A stretch of DNA of 64,000 nucleotides from Conchocele bisecta. Lineage: Eukaryota > Mollusca > Bivalvia > Lucinida > Thyasiridae. The DNA is taken from the NCBI GenBank assembly GCA_029237695.1, contig CM055280.1, positions 30,733,102-30,797,101 of the forward strand, read 5' to 3'. This document shows, piece after piece, positions 11,801 to 22,573 of this stretch; within the stretch, counting starts at the first letter, position 1; each line of letters opens with the position of its first letter. The position numbers and the translations under genes are program-made. Under the pieces are notes generated by a model. That model was given only the letters and a program-made list of their open reading frames with translations. It did no database searches and was not told where the DNA came from.

Positions 11801-12155
11801 CAGTATCTCCTAATTAGGAGTTAGTATCCCTATTAGAGCAGTATCCTAATTGTACTTAATACGCCTAATTAGACGTACAATCCAATTAGTAATCTCCCTA
11901 ATTAGGAGTTGTATCTCCTAATTAGGAGTCAGTATCTCTAATTAGTACTTTCTATCTCCTAATTATGACTTGCTATCTGTGTCAATGCTAAAAATATAAT
12001 ATCCTAATTAGGAGAAATTAACTCCTAAAGTTCGAGATATTAACTCCTAATTAGGCGATAGTATGTCCTAATTATGCGATACTAAGTCCTTTTAGGACCA
12101 ATTAGGAGTTAATACGTCATAATTAGGAGATAATAAGACCTAATTAGGAGATACT
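11801..12155. repeat. Array of CCTAATTAGG palindromes, copy 1
   Basis: The unit is about 20 bp, typically TATCTCCTAATTAGGAGNNA, with roughly 15 to 18 units, many degraded. Half-units read in both directions because the unit is palindromic. A non-repeat spacer at 11975-12000 (TCTGTGTCAATGCTAAAAAT) recurs inverted at 63691-63720 in the second array, proving common origin. The core TAATTA is the consensus homeodomain site, so the array could bind such proteins, but this is only inference. Confidence 0.8.
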
Positions 12156-12339
12156 TGTTCCATTTTTCTTGACCCTTTGTTGACAATTCCCTAATATTTT
12201 CTACAAATATATTTCAAAAGACTTTGGTAGTTTTGGACTATTTTCTATGAGCATAATAAATCTATTTCTTATCCCATCCAATTTTGCGGTTTGCCTAATA
12301 GTATGTTTCCACCCTTGCGGAATGGCTCTTATAACACCA

Positions 12340-12600
12340 TGACAATGAAATTATAAAACATTTACCCGAGCATTAAGGTTTCAAACGCACAAAGTCTGTG
12401 ACATTGACCCTGGGCTTAGCGGAGGCGGGACGAATGTGGATTTGTCACAGGGCGATAGAAGACCATTGGAACAATGGGTGTGTGAAATGTGAAGCAAGTC
12501 CGAGCAAGGAAACTATAAGCCATTTACCCGAGCGTTAATGTTTCGTACGCCGGTACAACTATATGCCCCCCTCACCATTCGGTGGCGGAGGCATACAAAT
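12340..12600 (+). mobile_element. Pearl-like element fragment with GC-rich 3' hairpin
   Basis: One and a half units of the family seen at 23650-25365: GAAATTATAAAACATTTACC, GTGACATTGACCCTGGGCTT, AGCGGAGGCGGGACGAATGT, AGTCCGAGCAAGGAAACTAT. It finishes with an imperfect hairpin, TATGCCCCCCTCACC, loop ATTC, GGTGGCGGAGGCATA, the same type of terminus as at 25320-25360. Confidence 0.6.
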
Positions 12601-13010
12601 ACACCTCCTTCACATCATGATTTTTGAAAAACGTACTGATTGTTTACTTTTAAATTGTTGTTGAACCATATAGGTTTCCATTATATTTCTTCTGGGGTTG
12701 TGGAATCATACCTCTGTAGAGTTGACCAAGCTAACAAAATATCTTTCTAAATAGTTTAGCACCTAGTCGAGATTAATTGTAACCCTTCTCTGTTTACATG
12801 CAATTCTTCGTTCCCTCCCACGTTCTCTAATGTATGTATTAACACAAGTTTCCAAGGAGACATTATTAACGGATTGAATAACTTGTTTTATCCATGCCAT
12901 TTTAATGCCTTTACAAATGCGCCAATATTTGGCATTTTCAAACCACCCTCTTCCAAAGTCTTAATAACTATATTTCATTTAATCTTGTCAACCTTTCCAA
13001 TCTATAAAAA
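12601..13010. other. No recognisable feature
   Basis: AT-rich sequence. No coding or repeat structure recognised. Confidence 0.4.
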
Positions 13011-13206
13011 AAATTGATTTTATTGCGAAAAAACGATGTTAAATTCCCATAGGAAAATCGTTTTTTCGCAATAAAATCAATTTTCTTTTCGGGAGGGTGA
13101 CTTTTTTGTTATTGATTAAAAAGTACTTACTTTTAAATATTTTTCAGGTTTAATGTATGTAATAGCCAAAAGTTAGTCGGCAGCAAAACGTGGAACAGAC
13201 AGTAGT
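13011..13206. mobile_element. Foldback MITE (TACTGTCTGTTCC family), right half
   Basis: 13013-13085 is a hairpin with ~28-bp arms (ATTGATTTTATTGCGAAAAA and inverse) around TTAAATTCCCATAG. It is followed by GGGAGGGTGACTTTTTTGTT, AAAGTACTTACTTTTAAATA and the terminus GTCGGCAGCAAAACGTGGAA-CAGACAGTAG. Two more complete members lie at 56690-57115 and 57105-57655. Confidence 0.65.
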
Positions 13207-13769
13207 TTAATTCCTGCACGTTTTGTCACCGAGAAGTAAACAAACAATCGAACATCTATTGTGGAACTGTCCAATAATACAAAGCTTTATATCTTCTGTT
13301 AAAACATGGATTACCGATAATTGCAGCGGTATACACAATGTGGAACTAACTATTGAAAGTATTTTTGTTTGGAACAATGAAATATGGAATAGTTGTTAAT
13401 AAAATACTTATGAGAACTAAACTATATAATTATCTATAAGTGTAAAATGTGTGAAATAACCCCAAATATAAATGGGTTAAAATTTGATATCAAATATCTA
13501 TTCGATATTAAAAAACAATCGCACTGAAGGAATCAAGCCTTAATCATTTTGACAAGATATGGGAGCTATTAAAGAACATGTATACACACGAATCTCAGCC
13601 AATTGACATCAATTAACGAAACATGTAGCTACCCCACCCCCATCGTTCACAACGTCCCAACGACCAAGCACGCATACTATGAAAAACAACAACACCCGCT
13701 TTCGTCATAATACTTGTGTCATGCTGCTTGTTGCTAATATTAACTCAACCCTTTCACACTAGTCTGTGA
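13207..13769. other. No recognisable feature
   Basis: AT-rich, no coding or structured repeats recognised. Confidence 0.4.
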
Positions 13770-13965
13770 TGGGCTGTGGCTCAGGGACAGAATACAGGAC
13801 TTCACTACTGAAGGTTGTGAGTTCAAAACCTAACCTAGGGCATGTAAATATTTGATAATATTTCCATCCAACTGGTCTGTCGAATGAGACGTTAAACTTT
13901 GATTCCATCCTTAAATGTCATTAGCTGTTGCTGGGACGTTAAACTATGCTCATTCTCATTTCACA
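13770..13965 (+). mobile_element. tRNA-derived SINE (RUDI-like tail)
   Basis: The head TGGGCTGTGGCTCAGGGACA fits a degenerate pol III A box. GAGTTCAAAACC at 13819-13830 is a good B box, about 35 bp further on. The body ends with TCTGTCGAATGAGACGTTAA and a second GGGACGTTAAACTATGCTC, a motif I associate with molluscan SINEs of the RUDI/V-SINE type. No tRNA cloverleaf beyond the head region can be completed, so it is not a functional tRNA gene. Confidence 0.7.
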
Positions 13966-14261
13966 CTAGGCATCGGAATTAGAATGTAATTTAATCCTTT
14001 AATCCATCATATTATCACTAAATTTCTTTGTTAAATAACAAAAATACTGTTTAATGTGAACATTATTTTTGCGAACAATGAGGATTCTGATGGGATGATT
14101 AAGTTGTTTCATCTATATCTAAACTGTAACCATGGTAACTATTAAAACTAGTGTTTGGTGTTGAAGGGGTTGAAGTAGGTGTTAACATTTACTGATAGTA
14201 TTGACAGAAACCATGATACTGCTATATACTGTGTACAGCCGGCTACAATAAAATGCAAGTA

Positions 14262-14330
14262 CAGTGGAACCTCGCTGTACCGAACACCATAGGTACCGTC
14301 AGGGTGTTCGGTATAGCGTGTTTTCCACTG
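14262..14330. mobile_element. 69-bp pogo-like TIR hairpin
   Basis: CAGTGGAACCTCGCTGTACC with inverse right end GGTATAGCGTGTTTTCCACTG, bounded by TA. Counterpart of 3694-3762 in block B. Confidence 0.7.
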
Positions 14331-14456
14331 TAAGAAATCAATCACAGTGCGACCAGTGTAGATCTGATCAGCCTGTGCCTCCGCACAGTCTGATCAGGAT
14401 CTGCTCTGTTCGCCATTCCAGCATGGACATGTCGGAAGAGATGGGCATGGGTTGCA

Positions 14457-14522
14457 CAGTTGAACCTATCTATACCGAACACGCCGATGGTACCCGTAGT
14501 GTTTGGTATTGAGATTTCACTG
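14457..14522. mobile_element. 66-bp pogo-like TIR hairpin
   Basis: CAGTTGAACCTATCTATACC paired with a degraded right end finishing GAGATTTCACTG. Counterpart of 3901-3968. Confidence 0.6.
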
Positions 14523-14922
14523 CATTAAAATAAAGTGGACTCGTACCTTGTTGTCATGTACACTCCAGTGAAAACACGTGCATATATTTCCTATTCTGTA
14601 ACATGTATGTTTGTGACCAAAAATAAAATAAATATAAAAAAATAATATTTAGTCCATTCCTCCAGGTGGTACTGGTATGACCGAGAAGCATTGAACTAAC
14701 ATTGGAAGTGCCAGTGTTTTTATCACAGAAATATTTCCAATTATATACATTTCGAAAATACCAGTTTGATAGAATTTATTTAGAAAAAAATAAAACCATG
14801 TTGCTTGTTCATATGTCATAAAATGGGCGGCATATGGTTGGAAATAGTCACGATAATGACGCTAGCGTTACGCTTTATTTTTTTATAATCCTAAATATAA
14901 TATGTAGTCACTACGTAGCTCT

Positions 14923-15167
14923 GGGGGCCGCTTCACTAAACTTCGTACGACTAAAATGTTTGGTAGGTGAAAAATTATGATAGTCTGTAAATTTCACATT
15001 AACGTTGTTTTCTTGTAATCAATTATTGGATTTACATTTATTGAGCATATGCTACATATGCAGCCTATGCTCAAGAAATGTAAATTCATCAATTGAAATT
15101 TACAGACGATCCTAAATTTACACTTACGAACATTTTAGTCGTATGAAATTTAGTGAAACGGGCCCCT
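14923..15167. mobile_element. Foldback MITE with central palindrome, filled site
   Basis: Starts GGGGGCCGCTTCACTAAACT, then CGTACGACTAAAATGTT; ends with the inverse AACATTTTAGTCGTATGAAA...GTGAAACGGGCCCC. The middle (15027-15088) is the 62-bp palindrome in slightly decayed form. Block B has the uninterrupted sequence CTACGTAGCTAGTCCGTAAA near 4411, so the insertion occurred after the blocks separated, or was lost from B. A target duplication longer than 2-3 bp is not visible. Confidence 0.85.
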
Positions 15168-15699
15168 GGTGCGTAAATTGTACTTTGTAAATCCAAATGT
15201 CATCATTCAAAGCTGTGATTTAGATTATCGTTGGCCAGTATTGTTTTAGGTAGTTGTGGTGGATAAACTGTTCATTGAACGAGGTGAGATGATTATCGCG
15301 AAATAATACACGAGATCGCGTCAAACGAGTGGGTATAGCGAACAGAAATTGAGGTAGGACCACATCACGAGCGCTTGTTTCACGATAATAGTTTCTTGCA
15401 GTTCACATGTGATCATTTATGAAGCGAATCAAGCGTACAAATATAATATATGGTGAGTAATTGTGCGAATTAACTGGCGGAGTGAATGCGACTGTACCGT
15501 GGGTCAGAGAAAATGTCAGAGAAATTGATTTGTTTGGTCGAAGGAAACACATCATTCTTAAGTTAAAGATGTCATGTTCTATCTATTGAAAACACAAGAA
15601 TGGAGTGTTGTAATTCACCGTTATATTTGTGTCAAATACCGGTTGAAATGTATGGAATTAAAATCTAAATGCAATTGGATGAGATTGTGCCAACTAAAA

Positions 15700-15945
15700 A
15701 ATTTGAATGTGACTGGAGAAATGGGACCTATGGGTTTTGCGACCAGTGTAGATCCAGATCAGCCTGTGCATCCGCACAGTCTAATCAGGATCTGAACTGT
15801 TCGCCATACCATCAATGAAACGCCCGTGATGCTTCTTACAAACACAAACATCGTTATCATTCTACAAGAGTTTGCTATTTGATCAGGAACTGTACCGGTC
15901 ACAAATCCCATAAGCCCCATTGTTCCAGTCACAGCCACAATTACA
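15700..15945. mobile_element. GATC-foldback MITE (copy in block C)
   Basis: Left arm GTGACTGGAGAAATGGGACC, core GATCAGCCTGTGCATCCGCA...TAATCAGGATCTG, right arm GGTCACAAATCCCATAAGCC then CAGTCACAGCCACAATTA. This is one of the clearest full-length members, about 240 bp. Confidence 0.75.
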
Positions 15946-16259
15946 GATAAACCACTTAAAATTGGCACTCATTTGCTGCACTGACACTTTTCCAGTAACT
16001 TTATCAGCTATCCTGTGCCGAGCGTAGGATATAATTATAACAAGGGCATCGTTATCATTAAGCTAATCCACTCGCTTGTAACCTTGATAATAATAATAAT
16101 AAAAACAGTTGATACCATGTTTGCTTTACAAACAATGTGAACATAAATCCCCAGTGACCTTCACGTTGGGCGGTCGGACGTATGCAAAACAAAGCATCAT
16201 CCCTAGACACACATTGTGACCAAATCTTATCAAAATATTGAAAAATGAAATGTGCTTCT

Positions 16260-16759
16260 NNNNNNNNNNNNNNNNNNNNNNNNNNNNNNNNNNNNNNNNN
16301 NNNNNNNNNNNNNNNNNNNNNNNNNNNNNNNNNNNNNNNNNNNNNNNNNNNNNNNNNNNNNNNNNNNNNNNNNNNNNNNNNNNNNNNNNNNNNNNNNNNN
16401 NNNNNNNNNNNNNNNNNNNNNNNNNNNNNNNNNNNNNNNNNNNNNNNNNNNNNNNNNNNNNNNNNNNNNNNNNNNNNNNNNNNNNNNNNNNNNNNNNNNN
16501 NNNNNNNNNNNNNNNNNNNNNNNNNNNNNNNNNNNNNNNNNNNNNNNNNNNNNNNNNNNNNNNNNNNNNNNNNNNNNNNNNNNNNNNNNNNNNNNNNNNN
16601 NNNNNNNNNNNNNNNNNNNNNNNNNNNNNNNNNNNNNNNNNNNNNNNNNNNNNNNNNNNNNNNNNNNNNNNNNNNNNNNNNNNNNNNNNNNNNNNNNNNN
16701 NNNNNNNNNNNNNNNNNNNNNNNNNNNNNNNNNNNNNNNNNNNNNNNNNNNNNNNNNNN
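16260..16759. other. Assembly gap (500 N)
   Basis: Exactly 500 unknown bases, a conventional placeholder length, so the true size is unknown. Apparent open frames across it are artefacts. Confidence 1.
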
Positions 16760-17131
16760 GTAGAAAATGTACCTTATTTAGTTTGCAACCAGTGCATACC
16801 CAGCGAGAAATTTATGTTAATCTACTCTGGTCGTCGAAACACGCTAGCTCATCTGGGTCTACACTGGCCGGTTGCAAATTCCATAATTCCCTCTTTGTTA
16901 CTCACATTCAATGCTATCTTCAGTTTGTGGATCCTTTTTGCAGCATTTGGGTATGGGTAATTGTCTGCTGATAATGACTGGCGATGTTTGTTAAAACCAC
17001 ACAGCCACTACCTCGCAAACAAATACCCCGCTACATCACTGACAGTGTCTCCATCTTAGTACTAAGTACAAGGCAGATAATTCTGTCAGCCATGCAGCAA
17101 GGAATACCCCGTCTCGTAGTCATGGGATCCC

Positions 17132-19119
17132 CTAGGCATCTCCTGATGTTGACGGCACCTGATCCTGGTCCTGTGGCAACTTCGTTCCTTTGGAGTAACT
17201 GTGGTCCACATCGTCTAGTTGTCCTTTCCTGTAGTCCGAGATCCTCCCATCTTGCTTGTACTGGAAATGTGCCTTCTCCACGTAGCCTCTTTTCAGATGA
17301 CGCCTTCGAATAACCTCCGTCCGCTTACTATAGTCTCTGTGAAAGTTGTACTCGGTGCTCAGACGGTTCAATGCAGTGTTTGTATGTGCAGAGAAGTTTT
17401 GCCCTCCCGACATGCGACTCCGCTTTTGTCGTATAGAGTCTGCAATGCCACAGTTATATTTCAGTATTGTTGATGATACCCTCGCTGTGAAATTCCGCGA
17501 ATAGTTTACATTTTTCGGCAAGTTTACTCCACATGATCGGTTGAATGCTTCATTCTTCTGCGTTGTGTAGCCGTATCGCGTCATCTTGAATGCCTGTTCA
17601 CTCAGCCTCATTTTAAGTATATCTCTCATCAGCTGACTGTCACTTTCATTCATTTGCAGTGGTTGCAGCTGATTTGGGCCCAGGAACTTCGAACGTGCCC
17701 ACCAGTTGTCGGTTTCATCGCCAGCGCAAACGACGGAGTGCGGAGAACATTTGGAGTGGTCGTCGCCGTAGCAAGATACAGTCGCATCTATGAGCCGGGG
17801 TATCATGCAGGTATGTACCTTCGTCAAATCGTTATTTGACATTTCCATTAGCTCCTTGCATATGGCATTGCATCTGGTTCTGATGTCCTTGCTCAGTATC
17901 AACCGTCTGGACTTGTAGATCTCCTTCGTCCTGGCATCTGCAAACATTCCTCTGCTGAATTCGGCAGCATTGCAGCGCTTGAACAGCGTGCTGCTCAGGT
18001 GGATTGTGTCCGCCATCCGCGTCACCTGCCATTTGGGAATAAGTGTTGAGCAGAAGTCGTTGAACCCCATGGCACTTCGCGCATCTCCGTCTGTTATTGC
18101 ATAGCGCACTAGCATGCGCTTCATAAAAATATCGTCTGCCATTGCCTTACCCATCTCGTATTCTGAATGCGGTGCCACAGCCGCTATCTTGAAAGTGCAA
18201 CCCTCGTGCCCGCCGGGTCACTGCACATCATAGCCTTCCCCTTTGAGCCATGCTCCAGTCCAGCACAACTTATTCCTTACAGCCATTGCCACAATATTCT
18301 CTTTTTCAGTATTCTTCTCGATCGCTATGCTGTATGCCTGTGATGCTCTTTGTCCCGGTTTCTTTGTCGACCCAAATCCGATGGCATTGTACCTTGCATC
18401 CACACTAACATCAATGAGATTAGGCTGATTGTCACCCCTGTCTTGGTTGGCTACCTTAACTTCATCCAGCCTGCCAGCCATATCCTCTCTTGCTAATTGT
18501 GTCACTTGCCCTGCGACCTTGTTAGCCGTCTTCTGCATTGATGTTGCAGTGGGCGGTGGTATGTCTATGCCTGCCATGAGTACCCGCGTCCGCCTCGGCC
18601 CCATTGGCATGTCCAGTAAAACTGACTGTAGATCGTAATTTATCAGGGCAGGATTCGGTCCAGGTTTGTGAGTTTGCTCGATCTCTCTGAATAGTTTATA
18701 TTCAGGTGATTTAAAGTGGCACCCTTTGCAATGGTATGCAAATCTCCATGCCATTCCCTGCTTTATTTCAGACGCTACCTCCAGCTGAAGCCCACGACAA
18801 GTCGGTTGGTGCTCCTCGTGCAGTTGATAGATGGAATTCATCATGTCGACCAACTTGTAGTTGTTGATGATACGCATGCCATCAGATACAGGCTGTCTCG
18901 GTAAGTGTCCTATTTCCTAGGTCTCAGATTTTGAGCTGGTCCTGAACTTGCTATAGGTAGTTGTTGACATTGTTCTGATGCTGACGGTGCTACTGTCGGA
19001 GGTGGCTCATCCTGATCTCCAAAATTGACCAATGAAACGGCAGCAGATTTGCCACTGCTGGTTCCAGATTTTCCTCTTCTCTTGAAGAAAGTTGTCTTGC
19101 GCTTCCTGTCTCCCTTCAT
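17132..19119 (-). pseudogene. Mutator-like transposase, decayed (element MULE-1)
   Basis: Seen as three minus-strand pieces. 19119-18910 (69 aa) begins MKGDRKRKTTFFKRRGKSG, a basic N-terminus. 18877-18218 (219 aa) can be extended upstream in frame to include GHLPRQPVSDG. 18178-17132 (348 aa) completes the protein. The first junction needs a one-base frameshift near 18910. The second is an in-frame TGA at 18218-18220, between DVQ and PGGHEGC, where a Cys codon would suit the context. Joined length would be about 660 residues. Motifs in order: a CKGCHF zinc-type pair; SVDARYN, TDGDARS and QKNEAFNRS, supplying a candidate D-D-E triad; and a Cys/His cluster CYGDDHSKC...VVC before the last acidic residue. 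This layout matches the Mutator-like transposase domain common in molluscs (Pfam PF20700 type); the family is named from recognition, not search. In life it would cut and rejoin transposon ends. The two lesions suggest it is inactive, unless one is an assembly error. No terminal inverted repeats were found, and the N gap lies 370 bp downstream. Confidence 0.8.
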
Positions 19120-19135
19120 AATTCCAAGTAAATCC

Positions 19136-19156
19136 AGGTGTATATATAAAGGTAAA
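19136..19156 (-). promoter_or_regulatory. Possible TATA element upstream of MULE-1
   Basis: TTTATATATACACC on the minus strand lies about 20-35 bp upstream of the candidate ATG at 19119. The spacing would put transcription start close to the ATG. AT-rich context makes a chance match quite possible. Confidence 0.25.
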
Positions 19157-19299
19157 TCCAGATCACAGAGTCTACCTTGTTACAGTTTGACTGCTACTCA
19201 CTGAATGACACCATGCAGTGACTGAACTTTTCAACTTCTTTCTCTACTGGCCAGCAAATTGTGATGCAATATTCTCTTAATCACCTATTAAGTTAATGG

Positions 19300-22200
19300 T
19301 CAGTTTTATTTCAATATTTAGTCTGGACCCTATTAAAACAAATGACCAGCAGGGTCAACAGTACTGTGCCCGGAGTTTGCAGACTAGCCAGAAAGTCAGT
19401 GCCCGGTCTAGTGTTCCGCGCAGCCTGATCAGGGTCTACAGTGTTTGCTATGCAGAAATATCAAGTGCAGAATGTTGTTTGTACCCAATAGTGTAGACCT
19501 GTCTGTACCCAGCAGTGTAGCCCAGATCAGACTGCACACCTGTGCAGCAATCCGGTCTATGCTGGGCACATCATCTGAAACATGCACATCAACTCCAGCA
19601 ATAGTAATACGCTACACCTGCAGTGATTATCTTCCCTGCTTTGGCAAGCTGTGTTTGTAGTCTGCAATACACCTGCAATAGCCTATATCTGAAGGCAAGT
19701 CTTGCTGCATGCCACACAGGTCAGATTAGCAACTGCATTTGCCGATGTTGCCACACACCACTGCTAATGCTGTGAGTTTGAGTCTAGTCTTGGTGGTATA
19801 TCTGCGGAGAAACATGCCGAACATCCAGCTAAAGCAGCATATAAAGTATAAAAAAATTACATGTACGCCATATTATAATTTTTTTTGTTTACCTATTTAG
19901 GGTTAACACTGGGTACATGAGGCAGATTGGCACATATCTAGTGTTGGTCGTGCATGCAGACAATGTAACTCGTGACTGGTGACCGGACAATGCACGGAAA
20001 ATCATAACATGAATATCCATAGTGTTGTTATACATCGCCATAGCTTCATTCTCTGCTGACGTAGAGGATTGAATAGTTGACACATGTAACATTTGTACTT
20101 GTTACTTCAATATTGGCACCATATGGAAAATATATCTGAAAAAAGTGCTCGCATTTGGTTCCGACATTTGAAATTTTAATTTAAAATTTAATAATTTATT
20201 TAATTTTCGGAAATTTTCCATTGTTTTTAAAGGCCTGTATTAATATTTCACATTCTGCACAATAGTACCATCAAATGCCTGTCCAGTCCTTTTTATTTCA
20301 TTACAAAATGTCAAAAACTGCATGAGATATGGATTTTTTACGAACAGACGTAGCATTGCCTCGGCCGTGCCCTCGGAACATGAGAATGCGGGATTTACAT
20401 CTGTCATGTGATTCGTGTGTGCATATTTTAGTCGCAGAGTGGCAGATTTCATAAAAGCCACTTGGTTCTCATTGCAAACTGACTACTTGATATGTCTGAG
20501 CTTATATTTCTTGTTTTCTTCACATTTGCCCCATTCTGACAGACCTCAGTATACAGATAGACTGCTTCCGGGTCGGTACCCTCAACAAATAGTCCGCAGA
20601 AAAATACATATGTTTGTGTTGCAGGTGCTTTGAGGCAGGTTCGAGTGCACTGATGTGGTTTATTAATGCATGTGGAGACAGTGTTTACACAGGGGCTGTA
20701 GAACACAGCCAAGATCTGAAGTTTGGAATGGATTATTTTGTGTGGCAGGACACATGTAAATGAAGTGTGATGCGGCTCTGCGTCTGTTGTGACGTGATGA
20801 TTTTTGACCCCGCTGTCATGTTGCCTTTCCGGTCAGAGAAACGAAATGGTCAACGGGTGTTGACAAGTTGGTGAGAAGACGGCACGATCCAGTCGTCAAA
20901 GACAGTGTAACTCAATGTGTGATTCCAATGTTTATGCTTTTACAGGCGGTGAGTGAAATTACCCCTAAACGCTATATGTTTAATATACAGTTCTATCTGT
21001 GTGTTTAGGCCACCTGTCTTTCTGACAGATAAAATGGCTGCCAATATTTCGGACGAAAATTCCGAGCAGCAGTTTCGCACTCTTCTGCAACTGAAATCAT
21101 GCCAGCATGACACAGATGCAAGCAAAATAACATTATTTTGAAGAAAAATGTTTTATGCAGTGTAAAACATTATATGATGTTGGCTAACTCATTGTAGAAA
21201 ATGTTTATAAGCCACAGACTTGTGCTTTTTTATATATTTACTAGAATTTTTTTTCGAAACAAACCAATTCACCCGAGGATTGCCACCTTAAGAACTTTTT
21301 TTCCAAAAAGTGTACATGTTCATGTTACTGTCACACGGAGAGTTATCAATTTCAAGCACACCGATGCAAATTAATGTAGCCGTAGTGACATATTAAAGCC
21401 ACAGCCAGCATTTTCACGCAATACACTCTTGCGGACAAAATCAGCTTTTGAAGCACTGCCATTCCAGCACGACGCACACGTACTGAAAATTGATTTAAAG
21501 ATCACAGAGATGACTTGCATGCAGTCTGTAACATTCTATGGTAGAGGGATAGATGCAAGAACACAAACAAATCTATAACTTGCCAGTTTGCAGTGACGTC
21601 TATCTGACTACTACAGGTAGCAAGTGCACGTTACGAGCAAAACGCATTTCCGCGGGCTTAATTACAATATCACAAGAGTTTCCATATGCATGCTCATAAG
21701 GTGTGCATGAAGCTTGCTCTCCTATGTCACATAGATAAAATGTTAAACATGTTCAGATGATTTAATGACGGCTGGTTTATTTATGTATTAATGAAGTTAG
21801 ACCAGTGCGCCATTCACGTTCTTGTGATTCTCAGTTAAAGGGCAGTAACTCGAATAGATATAAATGTACCTCCATACAAACAGCTGTTAGCACCAGTTAT
21901 GTAACCGGAAAGTGGTCAGACATGGGTGTGAAGTGATTTCTGTGACAGCAATTAAGCTGTTGGTTAAGTATTCAATGATATTACCACTCATTTGAACCAT
22001 CTAGGTGAGACAGTTCAAGTATGCGGCTAAGACCTAAACTTTCATGGATAAACCATGTAAACAAGAAAACTGATTGTTTTATTTTAGCCAATGTCTTAAA
22101 TTGTCTGACAGGGATGTGCTCGATTGATTAGAATTTAAAATGCGACATTTGATTATAGATATGTGATTACCAACATTCACATAAGTTTAGCCTATGAGGC

Positions 22201-22570
22201 GGTACATATGGGTATGTTAATTACAAACTAATCTTGCTTATCTCAAAACACATGTAGCACCCAGCATCCATGGACAATAGTACAACATTTTGTCCAGAAT
22301 TACCAGAAATTGAAACTTAATTGTTATGACCAGACTACAATTTATAGCAGTTCAACTTCTATGAAACACATTTTCGTATTGCCGTATATTATATTGTATA
22401 GTGTATATATATATCATATGCATCTAATATGTATGTGACATAAATATTGATTATTCAATACGGAGTTTGTAAATTGACTTGGATTATTTAAACTAGGATT
22501 ATCCATGTTTCACCTGTTTTATTAAAAGGTGTATTAAACAATTTACTACAGTGCAGTTGTATTCCCACTT
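19300..22570. other. Spacer between two transposase relics
   Basis: No recognisable gene. 19400-19560 contains degraded GATC-foldback pieces (GCGCAGCCTGATCAGGGTCT, GTGTAGCCCAGATCAGACTG). 20165-20225 is a run of AATTTAAAATTTAAT-type sequence. 20240-22570 shows no repeats I could name; part may be non-coding sequence of one of the flanking transposons. Confidence 0.4.
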
Positions 22571-22573
22571 ACA

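Larger units (their letters stand above)
14086..16259. repeat. Dispersed long repeat block, copy C (truncated by gap)
   Basis: Collinear with block B from 3573 and with block A from 15526. Differences from B are a ~60-bp extra piece near 14200-14260 and a complete foldback MITE at 14923-15167. The block stops at the N gap at the point where block A enters an (ACGT)n run. Confidence 0.8.

Noticed and set aside
13770..13845. tRNA gene
   Set aside because: A and B box matches are present, but no acceptor stem or complete cloverleaf can be formed and the sequence continues into a SINE body.
16238..16971. Open frames of 172-240 residues
   Set aside because: They consist almost entirely of unknown residues across the N gap.
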